Shown here one piece after another: positions 32,976-42,261 of a DNA stretch of 64,000 nucleotides. Every line of letters starts with the position of its first letter. Position 1 is the first letter of the stretch. Made by a program: the position numbers and the translations under genes. This DNA comes from Myxococcales bacterium. GTDB lineage: Bacteria > Myxococcota > Myxococcia > Myxococcales > Myxococcaceae. Under the pieces are notes generated by a model. The model was not told the origin of the DNA and ran no database searches. It saw only the letters and a list, made by a program, of their open reading frames with translations. The stretch covers positions 40,100 to 104,099 of the forward strand of contig JAUXRI010000235.1 in NCBI GenBank assembly GCA_030681895.1, given 5' to 3'.

Positions 32976-35585
32976 ATGCTCACGACGATCGTCGCCATGT
33001 TGACCGCCGCGAATGTGTTTTCGCCCACCATCGCCTTCGAGGCGAGACCCACGCCCACCGCCGCGCCGACGCTGCAGCTGGGCGTGTTGTCCGAGCCGCT
33101 GACGGGCGATCTCGCCGTCGCCGCGAAGGCCTGGGCCCTCACCAACCGCGGCCGGCTGGGGTTGCACCCGGCCTCGACGCTCACCTTCGACGTCGGGTTC
33201 GCGACGCGCTTCGGCGCCAGCCTTCACTACCTGCAGCGCATCGGTGACGTCGACGTGTACCAGGCGAAGCTCGTCATCACGGTCGACGAGAGGAGCCGGA
33301 TCGTCCAGGTGTCCTCCAGCGTCGTGGACGGAAGGCCCCTGCGCGCGGAGTTCGAGATGTCAGAGGCCGCGGCGCTGCACTTCGCCAGCAAGCAGGTGAG
33401 CTTCCCTGCCCTGCGCCACGATGATCCCACGCGCGCGTACGGCGGCGCGAAGAAGGTGCTCTTTCCGGTGGGCGACGAGCTGCACGCGGGGTGGATCGTG
33501 CACGTCGCCTCGTACGATCCCTCGAAGAACGTCTACGTCGGGCTCGATGCCGTGACGGGCGCGACCGTGTTCGTTCAGAACCGGGTGCACCGCGCCGAAG
33601 CCGATCTCAACGCGTACCCGATCTCCCCCGGCGACCTCGACGGCGGCGTTGGCCGGACCCCGACCGAGGTCCGCTCGCTCGTGCGCGCTGGAGACGGCGG
33701 CTCGTTCATCGGTGACACCTGCGAGATCTTCCTGGTCGATGGCGGCTTCGTCACCACCTCGAACGACGCGGGCGTGCTCTGCGGCGACCAGCTGACGAGC
33801 TACAACTGCTGCACGCGGGCGAACTGCGAGGCCGATGCAGGGCCGCGGCGAGTCGCGGGGCCGACGACCTTCATGGGCTTCATGCTGAACGTGGACCTGC
33901 CGGTCTGCGATCGCGTGAACCAGGCGACCAACCAGCGCACCGAAGGCGACTACCGCTACGCGCCCGTCGATCCTCCGACGAACCGCACGACGGTCGAGCT
34001 CAACGATCCGGCGAACTCCGACACGTTCGCGCACGTGCACGCGTTCTACCATGTCAACCGCGTCTACGACTGGGTGCGCGGGCTCTCGACGCGCGGAGCG
34101 ACGCTCTTCCCCATGAACCAGCCGGCCATCGGGCCCTTCCGCATGCGTGACGAGCGCCGCATGCCCGCGCGAAAGCCCGCCGTGCTGACCAACGTGATGA
34201 TCCCGAACTTCCAGGACATCCAGGGCATTCCCCAATGTCTGCCGCCGCCCATCGGCGCTGGCATGGGAGCGTGCATCGTGGGCAGCTTCGGCCGCGTCGA
34301 CAACGCCGCCTTCCTGCCGGTCGAGCAGTTCGCCCAGCTCCCCATCCCCGGCCTGTCGACCGGCGTCGACACGCTGATGATCTTCCAGGGCAACGCTGCC
34401 GACGCGGCCTACGACGCGACGGTGCTGTGGCACGAGTTCGGTCACGGCGTCGTGTACGCGACCGCAGCGCTGACCTTCGAGGACATCGCCCTCGACACCC
34501 GCTCGGCGAACAACGAAGGCGGCGCCCTGCACGAAGGACTGAGCGACTACATCGCAGCAGCGTTCGGCAACACGCCAGACGTCGGCCCCTACTTCGGGCC
34601 CCGCGCGATCGGCGCTGCGGCGGTGATGGGCGTGCGCCAGGACGGCTACCTGCGCACGCTGTCGAACTCCCTCGCCTGCCCTGACGTGCTCTGGGGTGAG
34701 GTGCACCAGGACGGCCAGCACGTCGCAGCGGCGCTGTGGTCGGGCAGGCTCGCGAACCTCGGCACCGACAACGGCGCGACCTACGACGCGGCCTTCTACG
34801 CGATGCTCGTCTCGCTCGCGCCCAACGCCGACTTCGCGTCGGTGGCCCAGATCATGGCGGCACGGGTGACGGGAGCGTTCAACGCAGGCGCAGGCGCGGC
34901 GCTCACGGCGACGTTCCAGGCGAAGGGCGTCATCGGCTGCTCGAAGGTGCTCGACGTGACGAACGCCGCCGGCCCGCGTCCCGTCTACGGAATCCCCGCG
35001 GCGTCGATGCTGCGGACGGCGACCGTGCCGGGCCCCTTCCAATTCAAGCTCCGGGTGCCGATGGGCGCGCAGGGCATTCGCATTCGCGGCTCACAGGGCG
35101 GTGGTGGCGGGTTCGGTGGTGGCACGCCGCCTGCGCTCACCATCCTCACGAAGGCTGGCAGCCCCATCACCTTCACCCGCAACGCCGCGCAGCTGACCAA
35201 CGACGCCGAGACGACGGCGACGGTGATGGCAGCGGGCGGCAACATCGACAGCGTGGTGCCGGTGCGCGTGCCGTGCGGTGCGACGCAGGAGCTCTACGTG
35301 GCAGTCGCAGCGCGTGGCGGTGGCACGACGATTCAGAGCCTCGACGTCACGGCCGAGCCGCTGGTGAACTGCATGTTCCCGGTCGACGCCGGCATGCCGA
35401 TGCCTGACGCGGGCATGGAGGAGCCTGACGCAGGCATGGGCGTGACCGAGACGAAGATGCTGCCCCGCGCTGGCATCATCGCGCAGCCGGCCGCGCAGAC
35501 GGGCTGTGGGTGCTCGAGCTTCAATGGCTCCGCCGTTTTCGCCGCGCTCGCGCTCCTTGGCCTGGGCCGTCGCCGCCGCAGCTAA
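32976..35585 (+). CDS. M36-like metalloprotease with FTP propeptide and MYXO-CTERM-like anchor
   Basis: 869 aa. A signal region is followed by a fungalysin/thermolysin propeptide (about residues 60-130, LHYLQRIGDVDVYQAKL). The catalytic zinc motif HEFGH is at 486-490 and the third ligand is probably Glu520 in LHEGLSDY, matching M36-type gluzincins. After a beta domain comes a linker with repeated PDAGM units, then CGCSS, a hydrophobic helix ALALLGLG and a terminal RRRR: the MYXO-CTERM layout that targets proteins for processing and surface display in myxobacteria. AAGGA lies 5 nt before the ATG. Likely a secreted or surface protease for prey or matrix digestion. Confidence 0.88.
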   Translation: MLTTIVAMLTAANVFSPTIAFEARPTPTAAPTLQLGVLSEPLTGDLAVAAKAWALTNRGRLGLHPASTLTFDVGFATRFGASLHYLQRIGDVDVYQAKLVITVDERSRIVQVSSSVVDGRPLRAEFEMSEAAALHFASKQVSFPALRHDDPTRAYGGAKKVLFPVGDELHAGWIVHVASYDPSKNVYVGLDAVTGATVFVQNRVHRAEADLNAYPISPGDLDGGVGRTPTEVRSLVRAGDGGSFIGDTCEIFLVDGGFVTTSNDAGVLCGDQLTSYNCCTRANCEADAGPRRVAGPTTFMGFMLNVDLPVCDRVNQATNQRTEGDYRYAPVDPPTNRTTVELNDPANSDTFAHVHAFYHVNRVYDWVRGLSTRGATLFPMNQPAIGPFRMRDERRMPARKPAVLTNVMIPNFQDIQGIPQCLPPPIGAGMGACIVGSFGRVDNAAFLPVEQFAQLPIPGLSTGVDTLMIFQGNAADAAYDATVLWHEFGHGVVYATAALTFEDIALDTRSANNEGGALHEGLSDYIAAAFGNTPDVGPYFGPRAIGAAAVMGVRQDGYLRTLSNSLACPDVLWGEVHQDGQHVAAALWSGRLANLGTDNGATYDAAFYAMLVSLAPNADFASVAQIMAARVTGAFNAGAGAALTATFQAKGVIGCSKVLDVTNAAGPRPVYGIPAASMLRTATVPGPFQFKLRVPMGAQGIRIRGSQGGGGGFGGGTPPALTILTKAGSPITFTRNAAQLTNDAETTATVMAAGGNIDSVVPVRVPCGATQELYVAVAARGGGTTIQSLDVTAEPLVNCMFPVDAGMPMPDAGMEEPDAGMGVTETKMLPRAGIIAQPAAQTGCGCSSFNGSAVFAALALLGLGRRRRS

Positions 35586-36751
35586 TCGAAGGTGCCGACG
35601 CCGCCATCCGAGGCGGCCGTCACGTTGCCTCCCTTCCCCGTGGAGGGAGGCGCGCCTGCGTCGACGACGACCGCTTCTCGGGCGGGCTTCTTGTCGTTGC
35701 GCAGGCGCCTCACCGAGTCGACGGCCTCGAACGCCTTGATGGCGTCTTCGTCGGCGGGGCTGCGCATTTCCTGCTTGAGGGCGAGCGACTGGTGCTCGCT
35801 CACGAGATTCCACAGGCCCTTCTCTTCGGCGAAGACCCAGAGCACGCGAAAGGGCGGGAGCACCTGCTGCTTCTTCCCGGCGCCGAGCCGCAGCACCACG
35901 TTCGCCGCGACCCAGCCCGTGCCTGACCCCGGAGCCAGGCGAGACCGAACGGGGCCGTCGACCTTGTACGAGAACACGGCCTTCTTGATCTCAGCGAGCT
36001 TCGGCCTGACGAGGTCCTTGAACGCCTTGCCGCCCTCGAAGAGCTCCCCGGGCCCCGTGCCGAGCAGGACGACGTCGGTGCGATCGCTGGTGCGATCGAC
36101 CTTCACCACCACCTCATCGAGAATTCTTCGCGCGAGGCCCACCAGCTCGTCGCTGTCTTTCCCGCGCTCGGCCAGCACGTCAGCCGGCGGCAGGTACTTT
36201 CGTGCAGCGTCCGCGGCGTAGATCTTCTCGTCCGCCACACCGAGGCTCACGTGCACCGCGTCGATGACCCACTGCCCGTCGCTCTTGATGGCGTGACCGG
36301 TGACGCGCGCGAGCCAGGTCGTCGCCTTGCTCTTGCCCTTCTTCTCGTACTCGACCCGCGGCAGATCCCAGAACCAGGCTGACTGGCCCGAGTCGGCGAC
36401 GCCAACGTCGATTCGACCGGAGCGAATGCGAAGCACCTCGGTCTCGAGGCCGACCGACAGCAGCTCCTGGCGCATGAAGTTGATGAGGGGATCGCGCGCT
36501 GCATAGGTGTCGCTTGGCGCCAGCCCATAGGCCATCACGTTCGCAGCGACGATCGGGATGAGGGGATCGGGATCTCCCGTCTCGAGCGTCGTGTAGACGA
36601 ACTTCACCAGCTCGCGGACTTCGGCCGCGGGGTCAGGCGGGGGTGGTGGGGGGGCGACCTTCTTCGGTGGCGCTTTGGGGCAGCCGGCCAGGAGCACCAG
36701 CGCGGCCAGCCTCAGCCAGCGGATCGTCGTCGGCAGCTGGGAGCTCGTCAC
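35582..36751 (-). CDS. Hypothetical lipoprotein with two NTF2/SnoaL-like halves
   Basis: 389 aa. The signal LRLAALVLLAGC is a good lipobox, followed by a Pro-rich linker (APPPPPPDP). Two similar alpha/beta regions (about 45-190 and 205-350) each start with a helical EVRELVKFVYTTLETGD or SDELVGLARRILDEVV segment and end in strands with a conserved Trp, which resembles SnoaL/NTF2-like domains in tandem. The function is unknown. GTG 36751 is the only sensible start near the signal peptide. The stop overlaps that of the M36 gene by 4 nt on the other strand. Confidence 0.65.
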   Translation of the reverse strand: MTSSQLPTTIRWLRLAALVLLAGCPKAPPKKVAPPPPPPDPAAEVRELVKFVYTTLETGDPDPLIPIVAANVMAYGLAPSDTYAARDPLINFMRQELLSVGLETEVLRIRSGRIDVGVADSGQSAWFWDLPRVEYEKKGKSKATTWLARVTGHAIKSDGQWVIDAVHVSLGVADEKIYAADAARKYLPPADVLAERGKDSDELVGLARRILDEVVVKVDRTSDRTDVVLLGTGPGELFEGGKAFKDLVRPKLAEIKKAVFSYKVDGPVRSRLAPGSGTGWVAANVVLRLGAGKKQQVLPPFRVLWVFAEEKGLWNLVSEHQSLALKQEMRSPADEDAIKAFEAVDSVRRLRNDKKPAREAVVVDAGAPPSTGKGGNVTAASDGGVGTFD

Positions 36752-36970
36752 GGGTGGTGTCGCTTTCGGGTGACGATCATCGATGGAGACCGGAACACTG
36801 TCACTCGATCTGACAGCCCACCTACACCTGCGCTGATCAGTTTGCTGAACACCTGGTGTCTCCTGTTCAGGCGATCCGGGCTTTGCCGATCGTCCTCGAA
36901 TGCGCCGCTCCCTCGGACAGCACGGTGCGGCTCGTTGGCCCGCATCCTGCTCTATCCCATTGAGAACACA

Positions 36971-36990
36971 GTGAAACCTTCGGGTTTCAC
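36971..36990 (+). promoter_or_regulatory. Perfect 8-bp hairpin with UUCG loop in amidase leader
   Basis: GTGAAACC at 36971-36978 pairs with GGTTTCAC at 36983-36990 across a TTCG loop, giving a C(UUCG)G tetraloop of exceptional stability in RNA. It ends 14 bases before the AAAGGG ribosome site of the amidase gene. There is no following T-run. It may protect the mRNA 5' end or modulate translation. The rest of the 262-bp gap before ATG 37014 contains no recognised element. Confidence 0.5.
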
Positions 36991-37013
36991 CTCGCCTCAG
37001 AAAAGGGATGACC

Positions 37014-38666
37014 ATGAATCGGACACTCTGGATGTCGATGGCAGGCGCGGCGCTGGCGCTCGCGGCGTGCGGCACTGGTGACGCCTCGTTGCAGACCCCC
37101 GCGCTCGATCAGGATCAGCCCGACCGGGAGATCGGCTGGAGCGAAGAGGCGAACCTTCGTGCCTCCCCGACGCTCGACCCGATCTTCCAGGCGGCGGGCA
37201 CGGAGTTCAAGGTGCCGCCCGCGCTGCTGAAGGCCATCGGCTGGGCGGCCACGCGCTACGAGATGGTGGCGGCCGACATCGACTTCGACAACGCGCCCGA
37301 CTCCTTCGGCCTGATGGGCCTGGGCGGAGAGGTGCTCCCGACGGGCGCCTCGCTCGCGGCCGTGACGGTCGATCAGGCGAAGATGGACGCGACGGCCAAC
37401 ATCCGCGCAGCCGCAGCCTGGCTCGACGCCGAGGCCACCGCCCAGTCGCTCGACCGCTCGAAGCTCATCAACTGGGTGCCGGTGGTGGCGGGCTTCTCGC
37501 GCATCGAAGACTTCCAGGCCCGTCAGGCGTTCGTGAAGGGCGAAGTCTTCGGCGCGATCACCGAAGGCGTCGGTACCTTCAGCGAAGACGTCGCCGCGAG
37601 CGGCCAGGCACTCGAGCTCGAAGCCGCCGTCGGAGAGATCGCCACCGTGTCGCAGGGCCTCTCGCGCTCGCCGGACTACGAGCGTGGCGTGTGGCGCCCG
37701 TCGCCGAACTTCAGCGCGCGCTCGGGCCGGGTCTCGATGGTCATCATTCACACGTGTGAGGGCGCGTACTCGGGCTGCTACGGCTGGCTCGCCAACCCCC
37801 GCGCGGGAGCCTCGGCGCACTACGTCGTCAGCAGCGACGGCCGTGAGGTGTCTCAACTGGTGCGCGAGTCGTCGAAGGCGTGGCACATCGCGGCCGACTA
37901 CGCGTGCAGCCGCAACTCGAACAAGCGCTGCGACCTCAACGGCGTGTCGTCGAACAACTTCACCGTCGGCATCGAGCACGCTGGCTTCGCCTCGCAGTCG
38001 TCGTGGCCCGCCTCGCAGATCGACGCCTCGGCGCGGCTGGTCTGCGACATCACCCAGGACCACGGCATTCCCCGCGACCGCTTCCACGTCGTCGGTCACG
38101 GCCAGCTGCAGCCGTGGAACCGCACCGATCCGGGCCGCAACTGGCCGTGGACGTCGTACCTCGCGAAGGTGAACTCGTTCTGCGGCACGACGCCTGCGCC
38201 GACGCCCACGCCGACGCCGACCCCGATCGCCCCTCCCAACACCAGCACCATCACCATCGACAGCAACAACGCGAACAACAACCAGGCGCGTGGCTACCTG
38301 CAGGTGTCGGCCAACTGGAAGAGCTCGACGAACATCGCGGGCTACTACGGCAGCGGCTACTGGTACGCCTCGACGGCGCCGGTGAGCGATGGCGCGGCGT
38401 TCTTCTTCAAGCTCGACGCGGCCGGTGCGCGTAGCATCGAGGCATGGTGGACCGCCGCGAGCGACCGTTCTCCCGATGCGACGTTCGTGGCCATCAACGC
38501 CCAGGGCCAGAAGGTCGGCGAGGGCTCGGTCAACCAGTCGCGCAACGGCGGCAAGTGGAACGCCGTGGGCCGGTTCAACTTCACGGCCGGCTGGAACAAG
38601 ATCGTGCTCTCGCGCTGGTCGGCGAGCGGCAAGGTCGTGATCGCCGACGCCGTTCGCGTTCGGTGA
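37014..38666 (+). CDS. N-acetylmuramoyl-L-alanine amidase with golvesin-like C-domain
   Basis: 550-aa lipoprotein (signal ends ALALAAC). Residues 50-190 are a lysozyme/transglycosylase-like helical domain (FKVPPALLKAIGWAATRYEM, SFGLMGLG). Residues 225-395 are an Amidase_2 zinc domain: VSMVIIHTCEG, GASAHYVVSSDG, then HVVGHGQLQPWNRTDPG, with the ligands and catalytic residues in place. A TPTP linker leads to a golvesin C-terminal-like beta domain (GYLQVSANWKSSTNIAGYYG to the end). ATG 37014 has AAAGGG at 6 nt; ATG 37008 is an in-frame alternative. It probably cleaves peptidoglycan in the periplasm or of prey. Confidence 0.88.
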   Translation: MNRTLWMSMAGAALALAACGTGDASLQTPALDQDQPDREIGWSEEANLRASPTLDPIFQAAGTEFKVPPALLKAIGWAATRYEMVAADIDFDNAPDSFGLMGLGGEVLPTGASLAAVTVDQAKMDATANIRAAAAWLDAEATAQSLDRSKLINWVPVVAGFSRIEDFQARQAFVKGEVFGAITEGVGTFSEDVAASGQALELEAAVGEIATVSQGLSRSPDYERGVWRPSPNFSARSGRVSMVIIHTCEGAYSGCYGWLANPRAGASAHYVVSSDGREVSQLVRESSKAWHIAADYACSRNSNKRCDLNGVSSNNFTVGIEHAGFASQSSWPASQIDASARLVCDITQDHGIPRDRFHVVGHGQLQPWNRTDPGRNWPWTSYLAKVNSFCGTTPAPTPTPTPTPIAPPNTSTITIDSNNANNNQARGYLQVSANWKSSTNIAGYYGSGYWYASTAPVSDGAAFFFKLDAAGARSIEAWWTAASDRSPDATFVAINAQGQKVGEGSVNQSRNGGKWNAVGRFNFTAGWNKIVLSRWSASGKVVIADAVRVR

Positions 38667-39787
38667 AGTCTCTCGCGCTGGGTCTGACGCTGCTCCTGGT
38701 CTCGTGCCGGGAGCGCGTGACGCCTTCGCCTGTCGACGCCGGGGCTGTGGTGCCAGCTGACGCTGGTGCTGCGGTCTCGGCGTTGCTGTTTCGTGAAGGG
38801 CGCCCGGGCGCGGGCCTGTTGCTCGAGCTGAACGACGCAGGCTTCGGGCTCGTCTTTTCTTCGGAGCGAAGTGGCGCGCCTCACCTGCACCGCTGGGATG
38901 GCGTCGAGGAACGCGCGCTGACGAGCGGCCCGGGCGGTGTTCATCTGCAAGCGGTCGCGTCGCGAACCCGGGAAGCGCTCGTGGCGCTCGTCGAAGGCCC
39001 AGCGGAACAGCTGCTGGCCGTGCAGCTCGATGATGGTGGAGTCCGGGTCGTCGCTCCGCCCATGGAAAAAGCGCACGCGGCGGCGCTGTCGTTCGACGAG
39101 ACCGAGGTGGTGTTCGAAGCCTCGCTCACCCACGTCGCGGGGCTCGCGATCGTCTCGTTCGATGGGCGCTCGGCACCCCGGCCCATCGGCGTGCTCGGCG
39201 AGACCGGCTCCTTCCAACCTGTCTTCACGCACCATCGGCGCGTGCTCTTCACCAACTCGTCGACCGGCGATCCCGAGGTCTACGTGCAGCCGCTCGACGG
39301 AGGCACGCCCACGCAGCTCACCGCGTTTCACCTCGAGGACTTTGGCGCCGTCCCCGCTCCCGATGGTCAGCGCTTCGCGTTCGTCTCCAACCGCGAAGGA
39401 AACGACCGCGTCTTCGTGCAGCGGCTCGACGGACGTGGCGTGGCGCGCCTCATGATCGAGAAGCGGAGCACCGATGACACCGAGCGCGACCCGGTGTGGA
39501 TGCCCGACGGCGCGTCGATTCTCGTGACGGTGAAGACGGGCTCCCAGTCGAGGATCGCGCGGGTCGACGTCGCGACGCACAAGACGTTGTGGACGTCGGC
39601 CGGTCCCGGCAACGAGCAGCTCCCACGCCCCAGCCGTGATGGCCGCTTCATCGCGTTCGTCTCGGATCGATCGGGCAACGCCGATGTCTTCGTGATGCGC
39701 GCGAATGGCCGCGACGCCACAGCCGTCACGAGCCACGAGTCCGCAGAGTACGAGCCGCGCTGGTTCGACTCAGCTCGCGGGCGGTGA
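38663..39787 (+). CDS. TolB-like beta-propeller lipoprotein
   Basis: 374 aa. A lipoprotein signal (LALGLTLLLVSC) precedes an Ala/Val/Asp linker. The rest contains repeated PD40/WD40-like blades: GFGLVFSSERSGAPHLHRWDG, RVLFTNSSTGDPEVYVQPLDGG, RFAFVSNREGNDRVFVQRLDG, WMPDGASILVTVKTGSQSRIARVD, FIAFVSDRSGNADVFVMRANG. This resembles the TolB propeller, but the N-terminal TolB domain is absent. The start GTG 38663 overlaps the amidase stop as GTGA, so the two envelope proteins are coexpressed. The longer open frame upstream is antisense noise. Confidence 0.82.
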   Translation: MKSLALGLTLLLVSCRERVTPSPVDAGAVVPADAGAAVSALLFREGRPGAGLLLELNDAGFGLVFSSERSGAPHLHRWDGVEERALTSGPGGVHLQAVASRTREALVALVEGPAEQLLAVQLDDGGVRVVAPPMEKAHAAALSFDETEVVFEASLTHVAGLAIVSFDGRSAPRPIGVLGETGSFQPVFTHHRRVLFTNSSTGDPEVYVQPLDGGTPTQLTAFHLEDFGAVPAPDGQRFAFVSNREGNDRVFVQRLDGRGVARLMIEKRSTDDTERDPVWMPDGASILVTVKTGSQSRIARVDVATHKTLWTSAGPGNEQLPRPSRDGRFIAFVSDRSGNADVFVMRANGRDATAVTSHESAEYEPRWFDSARGR

Positions 39788-40483
39788 CTGCCACTCGGTG
39801 CGCGCCTCGACGATCAGATCCTTCACGCTCCGATACAGCCGCTGCACGTGGAAGACGTACCCGGCCAGCCCGACGGCTTGCGCGACATCGAAGGCGAACA
39901 TCCAGCCTTGCGTGAGTGCCGGCCACCAGAGGTGCGCTGCGAAGATGGAGCCATACGCCAGCGCCATGGCCGGCCCGAGGACCCGCAGGTTGAACATGTG
40001 CTCCGCCTCGAGCAGGTCGAGCAGTTGTTTGCCGACTGCGCCTGAACTGTCGGCTCGGCGGTCGACGTAGAGCCGTCGCTCGATGAAGAACATTGCCGAC
40101 ACCAGCGCGGCCAGGACCAGGGAGAGCCGCCACCACCCGAGCGAGTCGGCGGTCTGCGAGAAGAGCGCCGCTTCGACGACCGCGACGAGGAAGTACAGCC
40201 AGGTGTGCCCGAGGTTGAGCGGCCAGCGAATGGTGGTGAAGGCGTGGATGAGCGAGCGCGACCAGATGGCGATGACGATGAAGAACGCGCTCACCACGTG
40301 AGGCATCAACTCCCACTTCAGGCCCGCGATCACCGGGCGAGCATTGTCGGCGAGGAAGTACAGCGCGACGCCCTGCACGACGCTGATCAGCGTGAGCTCG
40401 GTGTTGGCGACGATCGAGTCCAGTTCGTGCGCCTGGCGGAGTCCTTCTGGTGGGAGCGCCGATCGTCGCAGGTGCCTTCGCAT
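39770..40483 (-). CDS. Hypothetical polytopic membrane protein
   Basis: 237 aa with about six hydrophobic segments (ISVVQGVALYFLA, VVSAFFIVIAIW, LYFLVAVVEAALF, LSLVLAALVSAMFFI, GPAMALAYGSIFAAHLWWPAL, FAFDVAQAVGLAGYVF) separated by short charged loops. I recognise no family. ATG 40483 is chosen; the preceding GTG at 40486 is also possible. It overlaps the end of the LysM/M23 gene by a few nucleotides upstream and the propeller lipoprotein by 18 nt at the convergent end. Confidence 0.65.
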   Translation of the reverse strand: MRRHLRRSALPPEGLRQAHELDSIVANTELTLISVVQGVALYFLADNARPVIAGLKWELMPHVVSAFFIVIAIWSRSLIHAFTTIRWPLNLGHTWLYFLVAVVEAALFSQTADSLGWWRLSLVLAALVSAMFFIERRLYVDRRADSSGAVGKQLLDLLEAEHMFNLRVLGPAMALAYGSIFAAHLWWPALTQGWMFAFDVAQAVGLAGYVFHVQRLYRSVKDLIVEARTEWQSPPAS

Positions 40484-40487
40484 CACG

Positions 40488-41330
40488 TCACCGTTGCGCC
40501 GAGAGCGCGGGGCTGGACTTCGTGTCTGCTGCGGGCACGGGGCCGAGCAGCGTGAGCGGATCGACCGGCACGCCGTCGCGGCGGACCTCGAAGTGCAGGT
40601 GGGGCCCGCTCGTCTTGCCCGAGTCGCCCACCGTCGCGACGACCTGCCCCTCACGCACCTTCTGGCCCGTCTTCACGCGCACGTCGCGGTTGTGGGCGTA
40701 GAGCGTGACGAGGCCATCCGCGTGCTCGACGATGACGATCAAGCCATAGCCCTTCTGTTCACCGGCGTAGAGCGTCGTGCCCGGCGCAGCGGTCTTCACG
40801 GGAGCCCCGGCGGGCGCGGCGAGATCGATGCCGTCGTGGGGCTCTTTTCCTTTTCGACCAAAGCGCGCGTACAGCACGCCTCGCAGCGGCCAGGACAGCG
40901 GCCCATTGCTGGTGCCGACCTTCATGGCCTTCTGCTGACGCGGCGACGGTGACGAGGCCACGGCCCGTGCAGGTGGCGTCGGCTCCGGAGAGTCTGTCTC
41001 GACGACCTTCGCTCGCGGAGCGTGCGCGCCGGGAACCACCAACTCCTCACCGGCTTTGAGTTCCCTCGGATCGTCGATGCGGTTGGCCTGCATCAGCTCA
41101 TCGACCGAGAGGCCGTACGTCCGCGCGATTCGGTAGAGCGTCTGGCCCTTCTCGACGCGGTGACGCACCTCACCCGAGACATCGAGATCGACCTCCCGAT
41201 GCGAGCGTGGGTTGAAGCCGGTCGTCGACGTAGACGTGGTGAGGCACGCGCTGCCGAGCACGGGCACCAGGGTGCACACGAGGACGCGGAGACCGGTCAC
41301 CAGCCCTGAGTGTGCGACAGGCTGCGACAC
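40488..41330 (-). CDS. NlpD-like lipoprotein: LysM plus M23 peptidase
   Basis: 280 aa. The lipobox region PVLGSAC is followed by a LysM domain (HRVEKGQTLYRIARTYGLSV, LKAGEELVVPG) for peptidoglycan binding, a Pro-rich linker and an M23 domain with HDGID and GPHLHFE. All zinc and catalytic histidines appear present, unlike degenerate NlpD activators of amidases, so it may itself be an endopeptidase. GTG 41330 gives a long n-region; GTG 41300 would give a cleaner 19-residue lipoprotein signal and may be the true start. It follows a lipoprotein gene by 15 nt. Confidence 0.85.
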   Translation of the reverse strand: MSQPVAHSGLVTGLRVLVCTLVPVLGSACLTTSTSTTGFNPRSHREVDLDVSGEVRHRVEKGQTLYRIARTYGLSVDELMQANRIDDPRELKAGEELVVPGAHAPRAKVVETDSPEPTPPARAVASSPSPRQQKAMKVGTSNGPLSWPLRGVLYARFGRKGKEPHDGIDLAAPAGAPVKTAAPGTTLYAGEQKGYGLIVIVEHADGLVTLYAHNRDVRVKTGQKVREGQVVATVGDSGKTSGPHLHFEVRRDGVPVDPLTLLGPVPAADTKSSPALSAQR

Positions 41331-41345
41331 GAGCCAGTTTTCGGC

Positions 41346-42122
41346 TCACCGGGCGACGGCGGCGCTGACACTCCCGTCGGAGCTGACCGGCCGCGACGCC
41401 ACCAGCCGACGCATTCGCAACAACACCTGGTCGGACAGCCGCTTCACGCCTTCGTTCACCAGCACCCGGTGTTGCGTCTCCTCCGCGCGATCGACGCCCA
41501 GCGGCGTGGAGCTCGTCTCACCACGAACGCGCTCGTTCACCGTGAAGAGGATCGTGCCGGTCTTCACGTCGAAGAGCGTCGCCTCGAGCACGCCGGCCGA
41601 CTCCACTGTCGTCCCGGGAACGAAGAGCGCGGCGATGAGCGTCAGGTACGACACCGCAGCGGGGTTCGGCCTCGTCGCGTCGACGAAGCGATGCCGGTAC
41701 AGCAGCAGGTACTCGGTGCGGTAGCGCGCCGCCAACTCCCGCAGCCCCGCCACGCCACGATCGACGGGCCACTCACTGGAGAGCTCGGTCGCCAGGTCGA
41801 CGAGCCCCGACGCTTCGAGCGAATCGACGAGGGTCGACGGCGCAGCTTCGACCGGCACCACGTCGTCGATCTCGTACCGGACGGCCACCGGCAGCACTCC
41901 GATGCGCGCGTGCTCTTCGAGGAAGACGGGCGCCGCGAGGATCTCCTTGAGCGCCGACTCTCCGAGCGCGCTGCGATCACGCGAGAAGTGGTTCTCCTCG
42001 AGCACCGCAGGCGCCGGTGGCCCGGCTTCGAAAGCGAGCGGTTGAAGGTTGGGCTGCCCGGCTTTCACGGTTGCACAACCTGAGGTGAGACCGACGATCA
42101 CGACGAGGGCGAAGCGAGACAT
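41346..42122 (-). CDS. Hypothetical lipoprotein, weakly rhombotarget-lipoprotein-like
   Basis: 258 aa with a lipoprotein signal (FALVVIVGLTSGC). AGGAGGAAACACC before ATG 42122 is a near-perfect ribosome site and decides the start. The domain has ARIGVLPVAVRYEI, YLLLYRHRFVD and an ending ATLFDVKTGTILFTVNERVRG, an alpha/beta pattern like anticodon-binding-domain-type envelope lipoproteins and, weakly, the rhombotarget lipoprotein family. The function is unknown. The LysM/M23 gene lies 15 nt downstream, so they are probably one operon. Confidence 0.7.
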   Translation of the reverse strand: MSRFALVVIVGLTSGCATVKAGQPNLQPLAFEAGPPAPAVLEENHFSRDRSALGESALKEILAAPVFLEEHARIGVLPVAVRYEIDDVVPVEAAPSTLVDSLEASGLVDLATELSSEWPVDRGVAGLRELAARYRTEYLLLYRHRFVDATRPNPAAVSYLTLIAALFVPGTTVESAGVLEATLFDVKTGTILFTVNERVRGETSSTPLGVDRAEETQHRVLVNEGVKRLSDQVLLRMRRLVASRPVSSDGSVSAAVAR

Positions 42123-42261
42123 GGTGTTTCCTCCTGGTCCGCAGAAGACCCCGCGCCGCCGGGTGGTGTTCGCACCGTCGTCACATCGTTTCTTCATGGA
42201 ACCATCACGGCCCTCTCGCGCCTCGCGGTGCCCCGTGGGATGTGGAAGACAGGGAATCGTC

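Noticed and set aside
38190..38235. Repeated acgccgacgcc units
   Set aside because: They encode the Thr-Pro linker of the amidase and are not an independent repeat or CRISPR.
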